DNA of 64,000 nt. Source: Metridium senile (Eukaryota > Cnidaria > Anthozoa > Actiniaria > Metridiidae). This document shows, in pieces, positions 11,722 through 24,700 of this stretch (the stretch's first letter is position 1; each line of letters begins with the position of its first letter). The notes beneath the pieces were generated by a model that saw nothing but the letters and a program-made list of their open reading frames with translations, was not told the origin of the DNA and ran no database searches. The position numbers were made by a program, and so were the translations under genes. The DNA is taken from positions 10,115,741-10,179,740 of the forward strand of contig OX459110.1 of the NCBI GenBank assembly GCA_949775045.1, read 5' to 3'.

Positions 11722-11805
11722 TTTCAATGATGTTTTTCTGTTTTTCGATGTTGTCAGATAATGAGTTGGGGCTTCCTGTGCTTTTGCGTCTGTCCAACAA
11801 TTACA

Positions 11806-12645
11806 TCAGTTTGTACATAGTGCATTCACCTTGCTTCTGATCTTTGTCTTGAAGTCGTTTTTCATAAGAGCATACAGTATGGGATTAACCAATGATGATC
11901 CAGCAATGGTAAATAGAGATACATTACGAAGCGAATCAGGAACAAGATCTGGTCTGTCCAGAACAGTGGTTACCACAGTCATGTAGATGACAGGAAGCCA
12001 ACTGACCAGGAACACAGACACCACAACAAGAAACACCTTTACCGTCTTACCCTCAAGTGATGCTCGCCTTGCTCCTTCTTTTTGCTCCTTTGTCATGTTC
12101 ATTCTCTTCATCTCTGCTGCATGAGATCGTAGACGTAGCCAGATACGTACGTACGCAACGATGATAAAAACGCAAGGGATGAATACGAATATGACTAATG
12201 ACAAGATGATAAACGATTTGTGATACACAGAATGTGGATCTGCTTTCCAAGCCAAAGGAATGAGGGGCCACAGCAGTGCCGTCACCCAGATAATGATTAG
12301 TATTTTCCTGTAGTACCTTTCTAGTTTGGCTTTGTAGTTAAAGGGATACATAACTGCAACATATCTGTCCCATGTTACTGCACAAATATTCATGACTCCA
12401 CTATTTAAAATGAAAAATATAAAATAGCCGGACACTACAGACTGATCAGGCGCTATATGCAAAGGTAGAAACATTGCTCCCGTCAGCATATCAGATACAG
12501 CTAGAGACAGTACGAAGTAGTTTGTAAAGGTCCTGAGTTCTTTGATAAAAATCACCATGCAGATGACAGCAGCGTTTGTACTCGCTACAAGAACAGATGT
12601 GACGATCAATCCCGCTTCCATTAGATCGTCGAGAAATACCAACAA
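11806..12645 (-). CDS. Class A GPCR, copy 3 (intact)
   Basis: Intronless receptor, 279 residues if it starts at MLVFLDDLMEAG; the sister genes start at the Met nine residues further in, so that start is equally likely. It carries the same hallmarks as copy 2: LAVSDMLTG in TM2, WDRYVAVMYP after TM3, FIPCVFIIVAYV in TM5, FLVSWLPVIY in TM6 and NPILYAL in TM7. The TM2-TM3 stretch (MFLPLHIAPDQSVVSGYF) is the most diverged part and lies near the ligand pocket, suggesting altered ligand preference. It also lacks the TM3 and loop-2 cysteines. There is a possible N-glycosylation site before TM7 (NVS). The function is inferred only at family level. Confidence 0.92.
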   Translation of the reverse strand: MLVFLDDLMEAGLIVTSVLVASTNAAVICMVIFIKELRTFTNYFVLSLAVSDMLTGAMFLPLHIAPDQSVVSGYFIFFILNSGVMNICAVTWDRYVAVMYPFNYKAKLERYYRKILIIIWVTALLWPLIPLAWKADPHSVYHKSFIILSLVIFVFIPCVFIIVAYVRIWLRLRSHAAEMKRMNMTKEQKEGARRASLEGKTVKVFLVVVSVFLVSWLPVIYMTVVTTVLDRPDLVPDSLRNVSLFTIAGSSLVNPILYALMKNDFKTKIRSKVNALCTN

Positions 12646-12902
12646 GAATGTTTCGCACGTAAATCCTTTTTTAAATTACAAATATAAACTTAAATGGCGT
12701 ATTAAGATGTGTTACTCACTAATGTTCGGACATTAAAACTTCGTCGACTAAAAGATCGAGCGAAATCTTTTACTTACTAATCTTTGGACAGCAATTTACA
12801 TTTTCTGGCTTTTATTCAAATACCCTTTTTAAAATATAATTATATTTGTTTTATAAATATATTCTAGGAAACTAATTACTTTAGGGTCACGCTCGTTATT
12901 TA

Positions 12903-13360
12903 TTTATTGAAAAAGGAATTGTTTTAAAAAACGTTAAGCGGCATTCATATGGTAAAATACATTTTTTTTAAAGAATTTGAGTAAGCAGGCCGGGATCCAA
13001 ATGTGTAAAAGAAATTGATTAAAGTTACTTTAAGTATTAACAGTTTTAAACAGTCTTTATCTATTGGTGGATATATAATTGAACAATTAATTGTTCTAAA
13101 AACGTTAACCGCATGCATATGGTTAAATACATTTTTTTTTACTAATTTGAGTATGCAGGGATCCAAAGATGAAACTAATAAAACTGATTAAAGTTACTCT
13201 GCATGTTAACAGTTTTAAACATTTTTTATCTCTTGGCGGATATATCATTGAAAAAGTAATTGAAATAACAACTGACATATGTTTAAAGAAACGGCTTATG
13301 GGCATAATTTGAGTAAGCAGGGGTCCCAAGATGAAACTAAATTTATTAAATTTACTTTGT
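12903..13360. repeat. Tandem repeat of about 165-171 bp, about 2.5 copies
   Basis: Blocks GAGTAAGCAGG...GGGATCC or similar recur at about 12978, 13149 and 13312, each preceded by ATACATTTTTTTT-type runs and followed by AACAGTTTTAAACA. Copies are diverged and non-coding. Confidence 0.6.
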
Positions 13361-13379
13361 AGGTCAAGATGCCGGCGTT

Positions 13380-14340
13380 GAATAAATTCATCTTTGCCCA
13401 TTACTTATGACAAAGTAGAAAAAAAGAAAAAATTAATACCTGTTTATTTACTTTGGTGTTCAAATTTTATCAATGGATGGCAATGATCCAACCATTCATT
13501 TTTGAAAAAGAAACTGAAAACTGAAATTGTGGAGAAGCAATAACTATATTACTATACTGAATAGCAATATCATTAATTCAATAAGGTACCAATTATGATA
13601 ATACTGCTTAAAGAAATGACTATAAGTCACTCTCGAAGATAAGTAATGTTGTAACGAAGGATTGTTTTCATTTGTATTTGATATTTTTCGTTGAAGGATA
13701 TAGTGACTGAATAAAGACTATTCGGTAAGGGACGGACCACATTGGATAGTTGATGTAGGGGATGCACGGGTACCGAAAATAAAATATATCCTAGACGGCT
13801 CAAATTTAAACGGCTTGAAAAAAAATATCATGTACAGAAAAAAAAATCAGAAAAAAACGAGCAATGCTAAAAAAATTATCGTGCAACTTGAGGCTAACCT
13901 ATTAATCGACACATATTTTGTGTGCTGTCTCTTTCATAAAAAGAAAGTTAGATAAACTATGTTTTTCTGGGCTTATATTTCTACATTTTATAAGTGTCAC
14001 CAAAGTATATTTATGAAAAGGTAAGTAGAATAAAACACCCTAGGATTATTCCAATTAAGTACGGAGGACTTTGAAATCATTTCAAAGGACTTCGGAGCAG
14101 ACTTTCCGGGGTTTCAAAGTGCATCATGTGACCTTATTTGAGTCACCTTGTTGGCTGATTACCTTATGAACAATTAATAAGTTTAAAAAGGTTAACATTG
14201 TACATGTCAGACGTTTATCAAAAAACTCTCTAAGTAAGTTTGACTTAAAAACTGTATTGTTTTAACTTTTTCTCGTTTTTCGATTTTTCAATGTTGGTGT
14301 GAACATAGTTCAGAATATTGATCAATATAATCAAAACACT
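13380..14340. other. Intergenic, no gene seen
   Basis: AT-rich. It contains the dispersed AGGGACGGACCA block near 13729 and a short self-complementary AAGTCCTCC/GGACTTCGG stretch near 14065. No exon is recognised. Confidence 0.4.
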
Positions 14341-14346
14341 ATACAT

Positions 14347-14586
14347 TATATCATGCTAAGATCGGGTTTCCTGTGGTATGAGATAGTTCTGAAGTATCAT
14401 GTAACATATTGATGTAATTAACAGTAACTCGATAGTGGGTTTAAAAATTTTTATTGACGGTTACTAGCGAGTGCGTTACAGATTACAGTAAATCCTCGTA
14501 TCGAGTTACTGTAAATTACGTCAGTATGTGATGCGATACTTCAAAACTATCTCATACCACAGGAATCCCGATATTAGCATGATATA
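14347..14586. mobile_element. Foldback element, about 240 bp
   Basis: The left arm (TATATCATGCTAAGATCGGG, then TTCCTGTGGTATGAGATAGT) is inverted at the right end (ACTATCTCATACCACAGGAA, then CCCGATATTAGCATGATATA). Arms are about 70 bp with few mismatches. It is non-coding and MITE-like. Confidence 0.7.
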
Positions 14587-14964
14587 GTGTATTATAAGTG
14601 TAAATACAGAGCAAAAAAAGAAAAGACATAAAGCCGGGCACCTACAATCTTTGGTCAAAATTCTAGAATCCGTTAATATTAAGACATTTTTATGTAAAAT
14701 ACATAAACTCTTTATAAGACATTTATTTATTGGTAGCAATAAAAAAGCAATAAAAAGACGAACAAAAGGAGAACGAATAGAAAATATATAAATAACAAAA
14801 GAGAGAAAAAAAAAGATTCTCAAAAACATGGTCGAAAGTGTTTTTTTGGGGTGTTAGAAATCGTGCTCATTGAAAATTTTTATTTTTTAATTTGTTTTTG
14901 CTGTCATCCCCTCACCGTTATTGGTCAGTACCTGTGTCTATGTAGACTAAATAACCTGTTATTT

Positions 14965-14974
14965 ACCATGAATA
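14965..14974 (+). promoter_or_regulatory. ACCATGAATA box, gene 1
   Basis: Ten-base box about 95 bp before the gene 1 start codon, next to AACCTGT. The same box is found upstream of all six cysteine-module genes. The core ATGAATA resembles POU/homeodomain sites; that link is an inference. Confidence 0.55.
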
Positions 14975-15031
14975 CAATACCTCTTGCTATTGTTACGACA
15001 TAAAACAATGATAGATTATTAATAGGTAAAT

Positions 15032-15069
15032 AACACCTCTACTGTTCATTTCGCTTGGTGTCATTCAAG
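15032..15069 (+). promoter_or_regulatory. Conserved 38-nt leader before gene 1 ATG
   Basis: These 38 bases directly before the start codon (beginning AACACCTCTACTG, ending GTCATTCAAG) are identical to those before gene 3 at 33358-33395. Probably 5' UTR and initiator. It supports the start choice in both genes. Confidence 0.6.
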
Positions 15070-15794
15070 ATGAAGGTGTTGGTGATTATTGCTATTACCT
15101 TAACTTTGATGGCAGTCATCGGTAAGTCGTGAATATTTCAATGTTAATTACAATGAATAGTAATCATTGGACTGAAGGCATTTAAAAAAATGAATATTGA
15201 TTGTTTACTAGGACTAGGAATTTTGTTAATATTTGTATTAACAATGTACAATCGGATTATATTTTTGCTATATATGTATTTGTCTTGTTAAGAAGAGTAT
15301 TCATTTCTTTTTAAAAGAAGTGATATATCAAAAAGCATTTTCGAGAGACTCGGTCATTCGGTCTACCGCTAATCTACAAGTTCATACTTGTCCACTGTTC
15401 ACTTGTGAAATATTTCGAATAAAGTATCTGAGCAAATGCCATTAAACCATGAAATAATATCAAGTAAATTAACAAATATTCACTATTTAGTGACTAATTG
15501 TTGCTACTATTCACCCAGAATAAATAATAAAACAAAGGATAATGAGGTTTCTTGTGTATTACTCTTTTGTCTCAAGATGTTCTGGTTGAGCGATAGTGAT
15601 AAAATAGTCACTATTTGTTAGTACTTTCTTAGATTACATTTGATAGTGTAACTGCATTTGCTCTATTAAAATTTTTGCCAATATATTACTTTGTCTTCCA
15701 GATTGTCGACATGTGAAAGGAAAACATCATAAACACACCAAAAAGTCTAACATCGTCCATTCCCGTAGAGCCAGCAGGAGACAATACTTAGCAG
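15070..15794 (+). CDS. Gene 1 exons 1-2: signal peptide and basic pro-region
   Basis: Exon 1 encodes a hydrophobic leader after Met-Lys; the donor GTAAGT follows directly. Exon 2 starts DCRH, is rich in Lys/His/Arg, and ends SRRASRRQYLA. RxxR and RR sites just before Gln suggest furin-type processing and an N-terminal pyroglutamate. The DCRH start is conserved in all six genes. Confidence 0.8.
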
Positions 15795-18700
15795 GTCAGT
15801 AGCGAGGTCACCTTTCACCTGTTGCTAACGTTTTATAACGTTTTCAGTTTCTAAAGCCTTTAACTACACTGTATATATTTGATTAACGTTCTATCTTAAG
15901 CCAGGGTTAATAATATAATAGATAGAGTTTGTTTTAGTTTATGATATAATTTGTAGTTTTGTTTCTTCGAATTCCATATACTTCTTCCTTGTATTCCTTC
16001 CTTTCATCTTTCGACCATCCTCCTTTCCTTTCCTTTCCTTTCCTTTCCTTTCCTTTCTTTTCCTTTCCTTTCCTTTCCTTTCCTTTCCTTTCCTTTCCTT
16101 TCCTTTCCTTTCCTTTCCTTTCCTTTCCTTTCCTTTCCTTTCCTTTCCTTTCCTTTCCTTTCCTTTCCTTTCCTTTCCTTTCCTTTCCTTTCCTTTCCTT
16201 TCCTTTCCTTTCCTTTCCTTTCCTTTCCTTTCCTTTCCTTTCCTTTCCTTTCCTTTCCTTTCCTTTCCTTTCCTTTCCTTTCCTTTCCTTTCCTTTCCTT
16301 TCCTTTCCTTTCCTTTCCTTTCCTTTCCTTTCCTTTCCTTTCCTTTCCTTTCCTTTCCTTTTCTTCTTCCGTATTTTTATTCTGTTTCTTCCTTACCTGC
16401 TTAATTACTAACTTAATTACTTCTATTCTATCTTGCTTATTGACTTATCTATCTGACTTACGTTAGTTATTTGATTCTAACTATATTAATAGGTGGTGGA
16501 TGTTGTACCCAATATGGCTATACTAATCCAAATTCGTGTTGCCAACTACCTAATCCTCCCACATGTTGCCAAACAAATTCAGAGCCACAGCATACCATAA
16601 TACCAGCATCGACACAGTCCAGTCAATCAACAAATTGCTGTCAAACACCACAATCGCCACCATGTTGCTCACGTGTACCATACCAGATGTCTCTTCAAGG
16701 TACTGTTTTATGTCAGAACATCTCTGTAAGGTGACATCTTGATATCATGATAATGAAACGAAGATGGAGGTGGTGAAGAAGGTGATGTTTGTAATGATGA
16801 TGAAGATAATAATATAAATGATGGTCACATATATGTTGATGATGACGGTAATGTTTGTGGCGTAGATGAAGATAATGATAGTGTTCCAGTAGTACAGTGG
16901 TAGTGGTGATGTTGATGATGACGGTAATGTTTGTGGCGTTGATAAAGATAATGATAGTGTTCCAGTAGTACAGTGGTAGTGGTGATGTTGATGATGACGG
17001 TAATGTTTGTGGCGTTGATGAAGATATTGATAGTGTTCCAGTAGTGGAAGTGGTGATGTGGATGTAGGGATGGTGATTGTGAATATGTTGATGGTGATAA
17101 ATTGGCAATAATTGTGATAATGATATGGCCATGGAAGTATTGGTAGTGGGTGTCTTTGAAGTTGATGATGAAGGTGGTGGTATTGATCATCATATGGAAA
17201 TAGTGGCGGTGAAGGTGGTGGTGGAGGTGCTGCTGCTGCTGCTGCTGGTGGTGGTGGTGCTGGTGGTGGTGCTGGTGCTGGTGGTGCTGGTGGTGGTGGT
17301 GGTGGTGCTGGTGGTGGTGGTGGTGGTGGTGGTGGTGGTGGAGGAGGTGATAACATTGATGATGACAGTGATGACGAGAGCAGTGGATAGAGGGGGTGTA
17401 ATGTTGATAATGCTTTAATATCCTTTTCATCAACTGTCAGGTTGCTGCGGTACTGTCCAGCCACAAACTACCGCCTCCCCACACCATACTTGCTGTGTTC
17501 ATGTAGGAATGAAGGGCAATGAACAACGAAATATCTCCATGACTAGCTCTACTGGACACAAGTTTGTACTGAATGTCAAACTGATCCCTGATGCAGAAAA
17601 CCCAGCAGGTATATACGCTTACTAACACGTAGAACAAACAAACAAAAACAACAAAAAACAAGTTAGTTATCAATAAAAAAAATATAAAGTACCCTTGCTA
17701 ACACGAAAAAAAATCCGTGTTGTTATCAATAAAAAATATTTAAAAAATACCCTTGCTAACACATGTGTCTTGTACAACAAGAATAATTTTGATTAAAACA
17801 TTCTAAAGCGCCAATATCAATTTAGTTAGTAATCAATAAAAATATATAATAAATTCCCTTGCTAACAAAGAAGAATTAACCCCCCAAAAAAATAAACTAA
17901 ATATATTATTTATCAACTGAAGCGCCAATATCAATTTAGATTTTCATGAAAACCTTCGATTTTATGAGCGACAAACCCTTGTCAACCGCTGTATTTACTG
18001 AGTACTTGGCATATAATCTTATCACATTATGTAGTACATCTTAATGTATGATTTTATATTCCCTGCCTCAGGTGGACAGATATGTAAGACGCCATGCAGC
18101 TCAACCCCTTCGCCAACCTCGCCAACCTCACCAACCTCGCCAATCTCACCAATCTCAACAACTATAGCAACCTCCCCAACGACTTCGGTTTCAAGTAATA
18201 ACAAATGATAATGATTATAATGTAAATGGTTGTGGTTATGATGATTGATGAATATCATAGTGGCGATGAAAAGATGATTGATGATAAAGACAATGGTTGA
18301 TAATGAAGATCGATGATCATAATAATGATGGTGATGTTAAATCTAGGCCCTAAATCTAGGCCCTAACTCGAATTTAAGGTCTAGGTCTATGTTAAATCTA
18401 GGCCCTAACTTGAAAACCATATGTTACTTTACATCTAGGCATAAAAAAAAATAGAATGCTCAAATAGAGACAAAATTACAACATGCCTATCAGCTATAGT
18501 AAAAAATATATATATTGTAAACTTGTATATGTAAAAAAATGCACAAATAAATAAATAAATTGAATTAAATTTATAAAGATAGAGAAAACAATAACAATGA
18601 TGATAAAGATGATAATGATAAATAATTTATAAATTTATATTGCGCAAATTCAATCCTTACAAACATTCAAATGCGCATATAAAGATGATGACGACAAAGA

Positions 18701-21700
18701 TGGTGATAATAGTAACATAGGATGACGATCATGATATGCCTATGTTTAGTAACTCCATAAGTAGGGGTGTTAACGAATATCTCATTTGGGACTCAGTAGC
18801 GATTACTAATGATTATATTATTCACAGGCCTCGCACTCTGCCAAGAGAGTTCACTCAGTGAGCACAATGCCAAAAGAGAGATCCACAACTCCCCATCAAT
18901 GATATTAGACAAGGAGTTAAGCACAATAGCACAAGTATTTGCTGAGGCACTCATGAAGAAAAAGCAAAACATCGCAACATTTGAAGAAAACAAAGGAGCA
19001 GTGTGGGGGCTCAATCTCTTTCACGTGTCCGGTTTTAAACCAGGTGCATGAGTGTAGTACACGTCTGCTTCTATACAAAAACGTATATTTCTATGTGCTA
19101 TATACAATATGAGTGACCGATCTGTATGGGATATACAATGGCTAGTCCAAGATGAGCTGCTGTATATCTCATACAGATCGGACACGAATATTGTATAGTA
19201 CTTATGACTCCAAAATTATAAGTTCTTTAATATTTTACTAAAATGGTCAAGATAAAAGTAAATATTGCCGAGAAAATTCAACGTCACTTGAATTTTCTCG
19301 GCAGTATTTACTTTTATCTTGACAATTTTAGTAAAATACTTAAGGACGAATCTATAGGGGATAAACAACCTCATCCACGGATGTGAACACTTTTGTCAAT
19401 TTCCCATGAATTATTAATGAGTTTTAAAAGCATAAATATATGTCTGCTGTTATACAAAAGAGTCAGAGTTTTCACTTAGTATACGCTAATTCGCCTATTT
19501 TCTCACTCTAGATGATGAGCTTGATTGTAAAACGGTGGTGCAGAAATGGTACAAAGAAGTGGAAAATTACAACTTTGGGTCGCCTGGTTATTCTAAAGAA
19601 ACAAAACATTTTACCCAAGTTGTTTGGAAAAAAAGTACTCATTTGGGAATTGGACTAGAAACATTTACTGACAAATCAAGTAAGCAAAACAAATAAATTA
19701 GGGGAGAGGGAGAATGGGTTGAGAAAAGGAAGCCCAAAGGAAGAAAAGAAGTTATCTGCGGGGAGGCTGATTATATATCTATTATGTTGGCTTGTATTTG
19801 AAATAACTCCCAATAGACCTCTTTACCTTCCTTGTTTGTTTACCCTGCCACTTCAGATCACGTGATGCTACCCTTGGGAATTGTTTCTTTCACATGTAAA
19901 TGATATAACACGTTCATCATAAAAGAACAATTCTCAAGGGAATGACACGAATCGAACCCGCGACCTTCCAGATACCGTTTGGATGCTTTACATGGAGACT
20001 CATACGGTTATGGTAACTTTACTGGTTTGAAATGACAGACAACCGGTTAGGCTCGAGCTGTCCAAGTTAATTATTTCCCGAGCCACATTACAAGCTAGTT
20101 TCCTTCCTATATTCTCATCTTTTATCGATGAAGAGTTTTTTCTCGGAATAAAGAGGGAGTTTAATATTCTTGTTGTTGTTACTCTTTTAAGAGCCGGATG
20201 GAAAGTCTTATGTTGTTGTGGCCGTTTACAAAAAAGCTGGCAATATTGATGGAAAATTTAGTGAAAACGTGGATAAGGGAAAATATGACGGAGAAATAGG
20301 TAAGAATGACCAAATCCCTATAAAATCCCTTTTAAAAAACATATAAAAACATAATACCTATGAAAAGCCCATGAAAAGCCTTTGAAACGCCTATGAAAAG
20401 CCTATGAAAAGCCTATGAATAGCCTATGAAAAGCCTTTAAAAAAACTATAAAAAGCCTTTTAAAAGTCTAAAAACTTTGGTTAGATGGTGTGCTTGATAG
20501 CTGTACATGTTATTTGTTGGTTGGTTGATTGTTTTTTTTGTAACATCAGGTTTTAAAGATTGCCAAGAGAAAGGACTTGCAGAACATAATATCAAAAGAC
20601 AAATCCACGGTTCACCGCCAATGACTTTAGACCCTGATCTCAACGAATTGGCTCAAGGTTTTGCCAATGATCTGTCGAGAGTCTGGAAACCTTCAAGAAA
20701 TATTGAATTATCACAATTACGAGGAAGGTCCAATTATATTGTAATCAAACGAGATCTTTTAGGTAAGATATCACAATTGTGATTGAGTGACTTCAAATTA
20801 ACCTATATATTACCTAAAAATCATGTCACATTTAAGGTAGTTCGGGCGTCATAGATTCTATCGTTAGATCTTTTTGAAACTTCTCATGTAAAAAGAACAA
20901 ACTAAGTTAAGTTCAAAAATAAAATAAAAAATATGGGTCACCGTGCTCGTTTCGGAGATAAGGGCGGTAGACTGGGGCCCATTTTGGTCATTTTTTGTGA
21001 CAAAAATTGTCGGAATTTGAAACATAAAAAGCTATATATTATATTTTTCCCGATAACAAACTTTTTAACAAGCATTTGCAAAAGAAAGACACTTTCCTAA
21101 CAAACATATTATTTGCCATGTTTTACTCAAGAAAATCCTTTGGGCAAAAAAATACCCGGAAAAGTACGTGCATGTCGAGAATTTTGATGCAAAAATAAAC
21201 TCAAAATGTGAAAAATACCACATTTTGCGCTCGAAAACCATATCATTTTTATTTCACGGAATGAAGAGTTCTGGTAAGGGAAATCCATATATATAATAAA
21301 AATGGGGTGACACCGCGCTCTTTTCCGAGTTATAGCACGAAAACCCTTTAAAATGTATATTTCGTGAACCTGTTTTTTGTCCGCGCGGGACTGGTAACTA
21401 GTTCCCTATAAGATAATCGAAACAAACTTTAACATTTTTTGGTCCGCTAGTATCTCTAGAATCGATGTAAAGCTAATTATGACCAGTTTAACTTGTAATT
21501 CTTGCCCAAAACACTAATTTATGTGACGCATTATAGTTCCAAAAATCGACACTAAAACGACGCCGATTTGAACACGAAAAAATCATGAATTTAACGAAAA
21601 ATCTTGATTTTTCGTGAATGCGGGTCTAAATTCAGGAGATTTTTTGCAGAGATGATGTTCTTGTCTTGTGAATGCATAACGTTTCCATGATTTTCAAATC

Positions 21701-24700
21701 GGTACATAATAAAAGCTAAAAAACGAAATTATGTGATTACGGCTGGGTCCCGAACTACCTTAAGTGATAGTTCATAGATAGCGTGCGTAAATCCAGTTCT
21801 ACATGCACGCGGGAGGTTGCTAAGCACGAAAAATAGCGTAATGAGTGGCACGACGCGAAGCGGAGTTCCACTCTAGCTATTTTGAGTGATTAAGCAACCT
21901 CCAAAGTACTGGAAAATGCTAGCTTTGTTTTATTGTTTAAGTTGTAGTCTTTTGCTGTTACACGGAGAAGAAACCCGATAGTTAAACATTGCAATTGAAT
22001 ATCGACTTGTACCTGTCATTATGCGGCCCAGGTCTACACCTTGTCTTTATTTAATAGATAAACCGACTAATTACAAGACTTAAACAACTGTAAAACAACT
22101 ACACTTGTGTGTTTTCTATCCCTCTCTCCCTCGTGTCACCCATGATGCCTTACGCGCGCATCATCCGGGGTACCACAATTATAAACGTTTAAAATTTGCA
22201 ATAAAAGTATATTTCCATACTAGAATCAGATACAACGATTGGAGTATGCAAGGCTGCAGTCGATATATGGTACAAAGAGGTACAAAACTACGATTTTAAC
22301 AATCCCAGATACAGTCCAGAAACAGGCCATTTTACTCAAGTAGTCTGGAAATCATCGAAAAAGCTTGGAATAGCAAAAGCACAGCTTGAAGATCATTGTA
22401 AGAGAAAATATTAAAACAATAAACAGGGGCGGATCAAGGGGGTTGTCCCTAGTGGCACCGGACACCGTTCTAGGAGGGTCCTGAAGGGGGTTCCGAATCC
22501 CATTTCCCAGTTTATGAATGGACCAGATCCCAGTCAAAAATCACATCATCCCATCAGTTTTGCTCAAGTTTACAATCCCATTCCCATTTTCTATTGTTCC
22601 TCTTCTATCGCCGCAATTACCCCTATTTTATTTAAAATAATTAGGGACCGGACACGCCCTAACACCTTAGGACCCCTTCATTAACAATTGGGACAACCCC
22701 TGACAAATTTCTGGATCCGCCTCTGATGAAATATATATACATCAATTTTTGTTGACGTTAGATCTTGTTTCAGCCAGATGGCAAATTTTAATATAGTATA
22801 TTTGTGAGCTGATAATTCTTTTCTGTTTTGTGCGAGAAAGTGGTCATAATTCCTGTTGTTGTTTTCTTCAGCTGGGTTCGTTGTTGTTGCCATTTACGAG
22901 ATTGGTAATGTGGATGAAAAATTTGCATTTAATGTTCAAAAAGGAAGCTATGTAGGTCAGTGATACACCTTGTACAGCCATTTCAAAAAAGGTTGTCAAA
23001 CTTAAATGGCGATTGCACGACCGAAAGGAATTGTGGTTAGGCCTGTTTGACAGCGTAACCAATCAATTATATTTTATCACACGGTGGCCATGCTTATTCC
23101 CATGAGAGCGAAAACCTTTGCTTGGAACGTTCCGAAACGCATGCAAGCGATGGCAAGGGGACACAAGGGACTCAACACCAATTGTTTCAATCAATGTGGC
23201 CTCCCTGTGATAAAATGAATATGTCTCATTCACTTAATGTGGCTGACAGAAGTATTTACTTTCTAAAACTTACAGTTCCTTTTAGCCGAGCAATCGTTAT
23301 ACGCCGTTTACTCTGACATCCCTTTTTGAAATAGAGGGAAACTACTATAACCATGAAATATAACTATAAGTTACTGCCAGGTGTTCTCGCTTTGACGCGC
23401 ACAAAGGATTTTTTGTCAAAACGAACAGTTCCAAAATGGCGCCTCGAAACAGCAACGATCTCGGTTACCTTTATGCATATGTCCCAATAACATTTTTTAA
23501 AGTTATAGTAAGGACGTATTTATAGAGGATTAACACGGGAAACAACTCTCTCCCGAACGACGCCACCTTAGAACTGTTTGCAATGCTTTTGATTGGCTTA
23601 TACTAACCGGAAGTGCGCGCGTGAAATTAATCACCTGGTAATAGTTTTTATTTGGTGGCTATTCAGTCACTATCATTTTATAGCCAGAACAATCCGAGAA
23701 AGTCAAGTACATTGAGACTACTAATATTATTACTAAATAAGAACTACAGCAATTTGAATACTGAATAGATTATCAGTAGTAGTTTTAACGTATCTTTTCT
23801 CGTTTAAAGAATATTCCGATTGTCAGAAGGCAGCACTTCTATATCACAACGCAAAAAGACCACTGCACAAGTCTAGTTCAATTTCATTGGACCAAGGCCT
23901 CAATAACGAGGCTAAAATCTTCGCTGAAAAGGCAGCCACTTTTTTCAAGTTGGAAACTGATTCTGACGATTTTAAAGACCAAGTCAAACCAGGGTACAGT
24001 TTTTCATTGAAATGCGAAAAGTATAATGGTAAGATATTATCCAATCAACCAACCAACAATCGAATTAATCAATAAAACAACCAACTAATTAACAAACAAA
24101 CAAATCAACCAACTAACTAACCAACCAACAAGCCCTCCAAAGAATCCACCAACCAACCAACCATGCAACTAATTAATCAACAAACAACAAACAAACAAAC
24201 AAACAAACAAATCAACCAACTAACTATAACCAACCAAAATCAATCCAAAGAATCCACCAACCAACAACCAACAAACGAATTCATCAATAAAACAACCAAC
24301 TTACCAACCAATTAACAAAGGAAAAAATCAACCAACTAACTGACCAACAAACACGCCATCCAAGAAACGGCACCAACCAATTCAACCAACCAACTAATTA
24401 ATCAACAAAACAACCAACAACCAACCAAACAAATCAACCAACTTACTATAACCAGCCAAAATCAATCCAAAGAATCCACCAACCAACCAAAAAGCCAACG
24501 AATCAATCAAACAACCAACGAAGCAATCAACCAAAAAACGAATTAATCAACAAAATAACCAACAAACAAACAAACAAACAAATCAACCAACTAACTAAAC
24601 AACCAAGAAGCCATCCAAGAGCAAGAATCTAACAATCAACCAAAAAGCCAAAGAATCAATCAAACAACCAACGAAGCAATCAACCAAATAACCATATATT

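Noticed and set aside
15959..16411. 150-residue frame of repeated SFPFL
   Set aside because: Translation of the TTTCC microsatellite; lies in gene 1 intron 2.
16713..17464. Minus frames with poly-Pro, poly-His and poly-Ala
   Set aside because: Antisense of the GGT/GCT array and the 76-bp minisatellite.
19900..20000. Functional tRNA gene
   Set aside because: Good T-arm but no convincing acceptor stem or A box; kept as a SINE-like relic.
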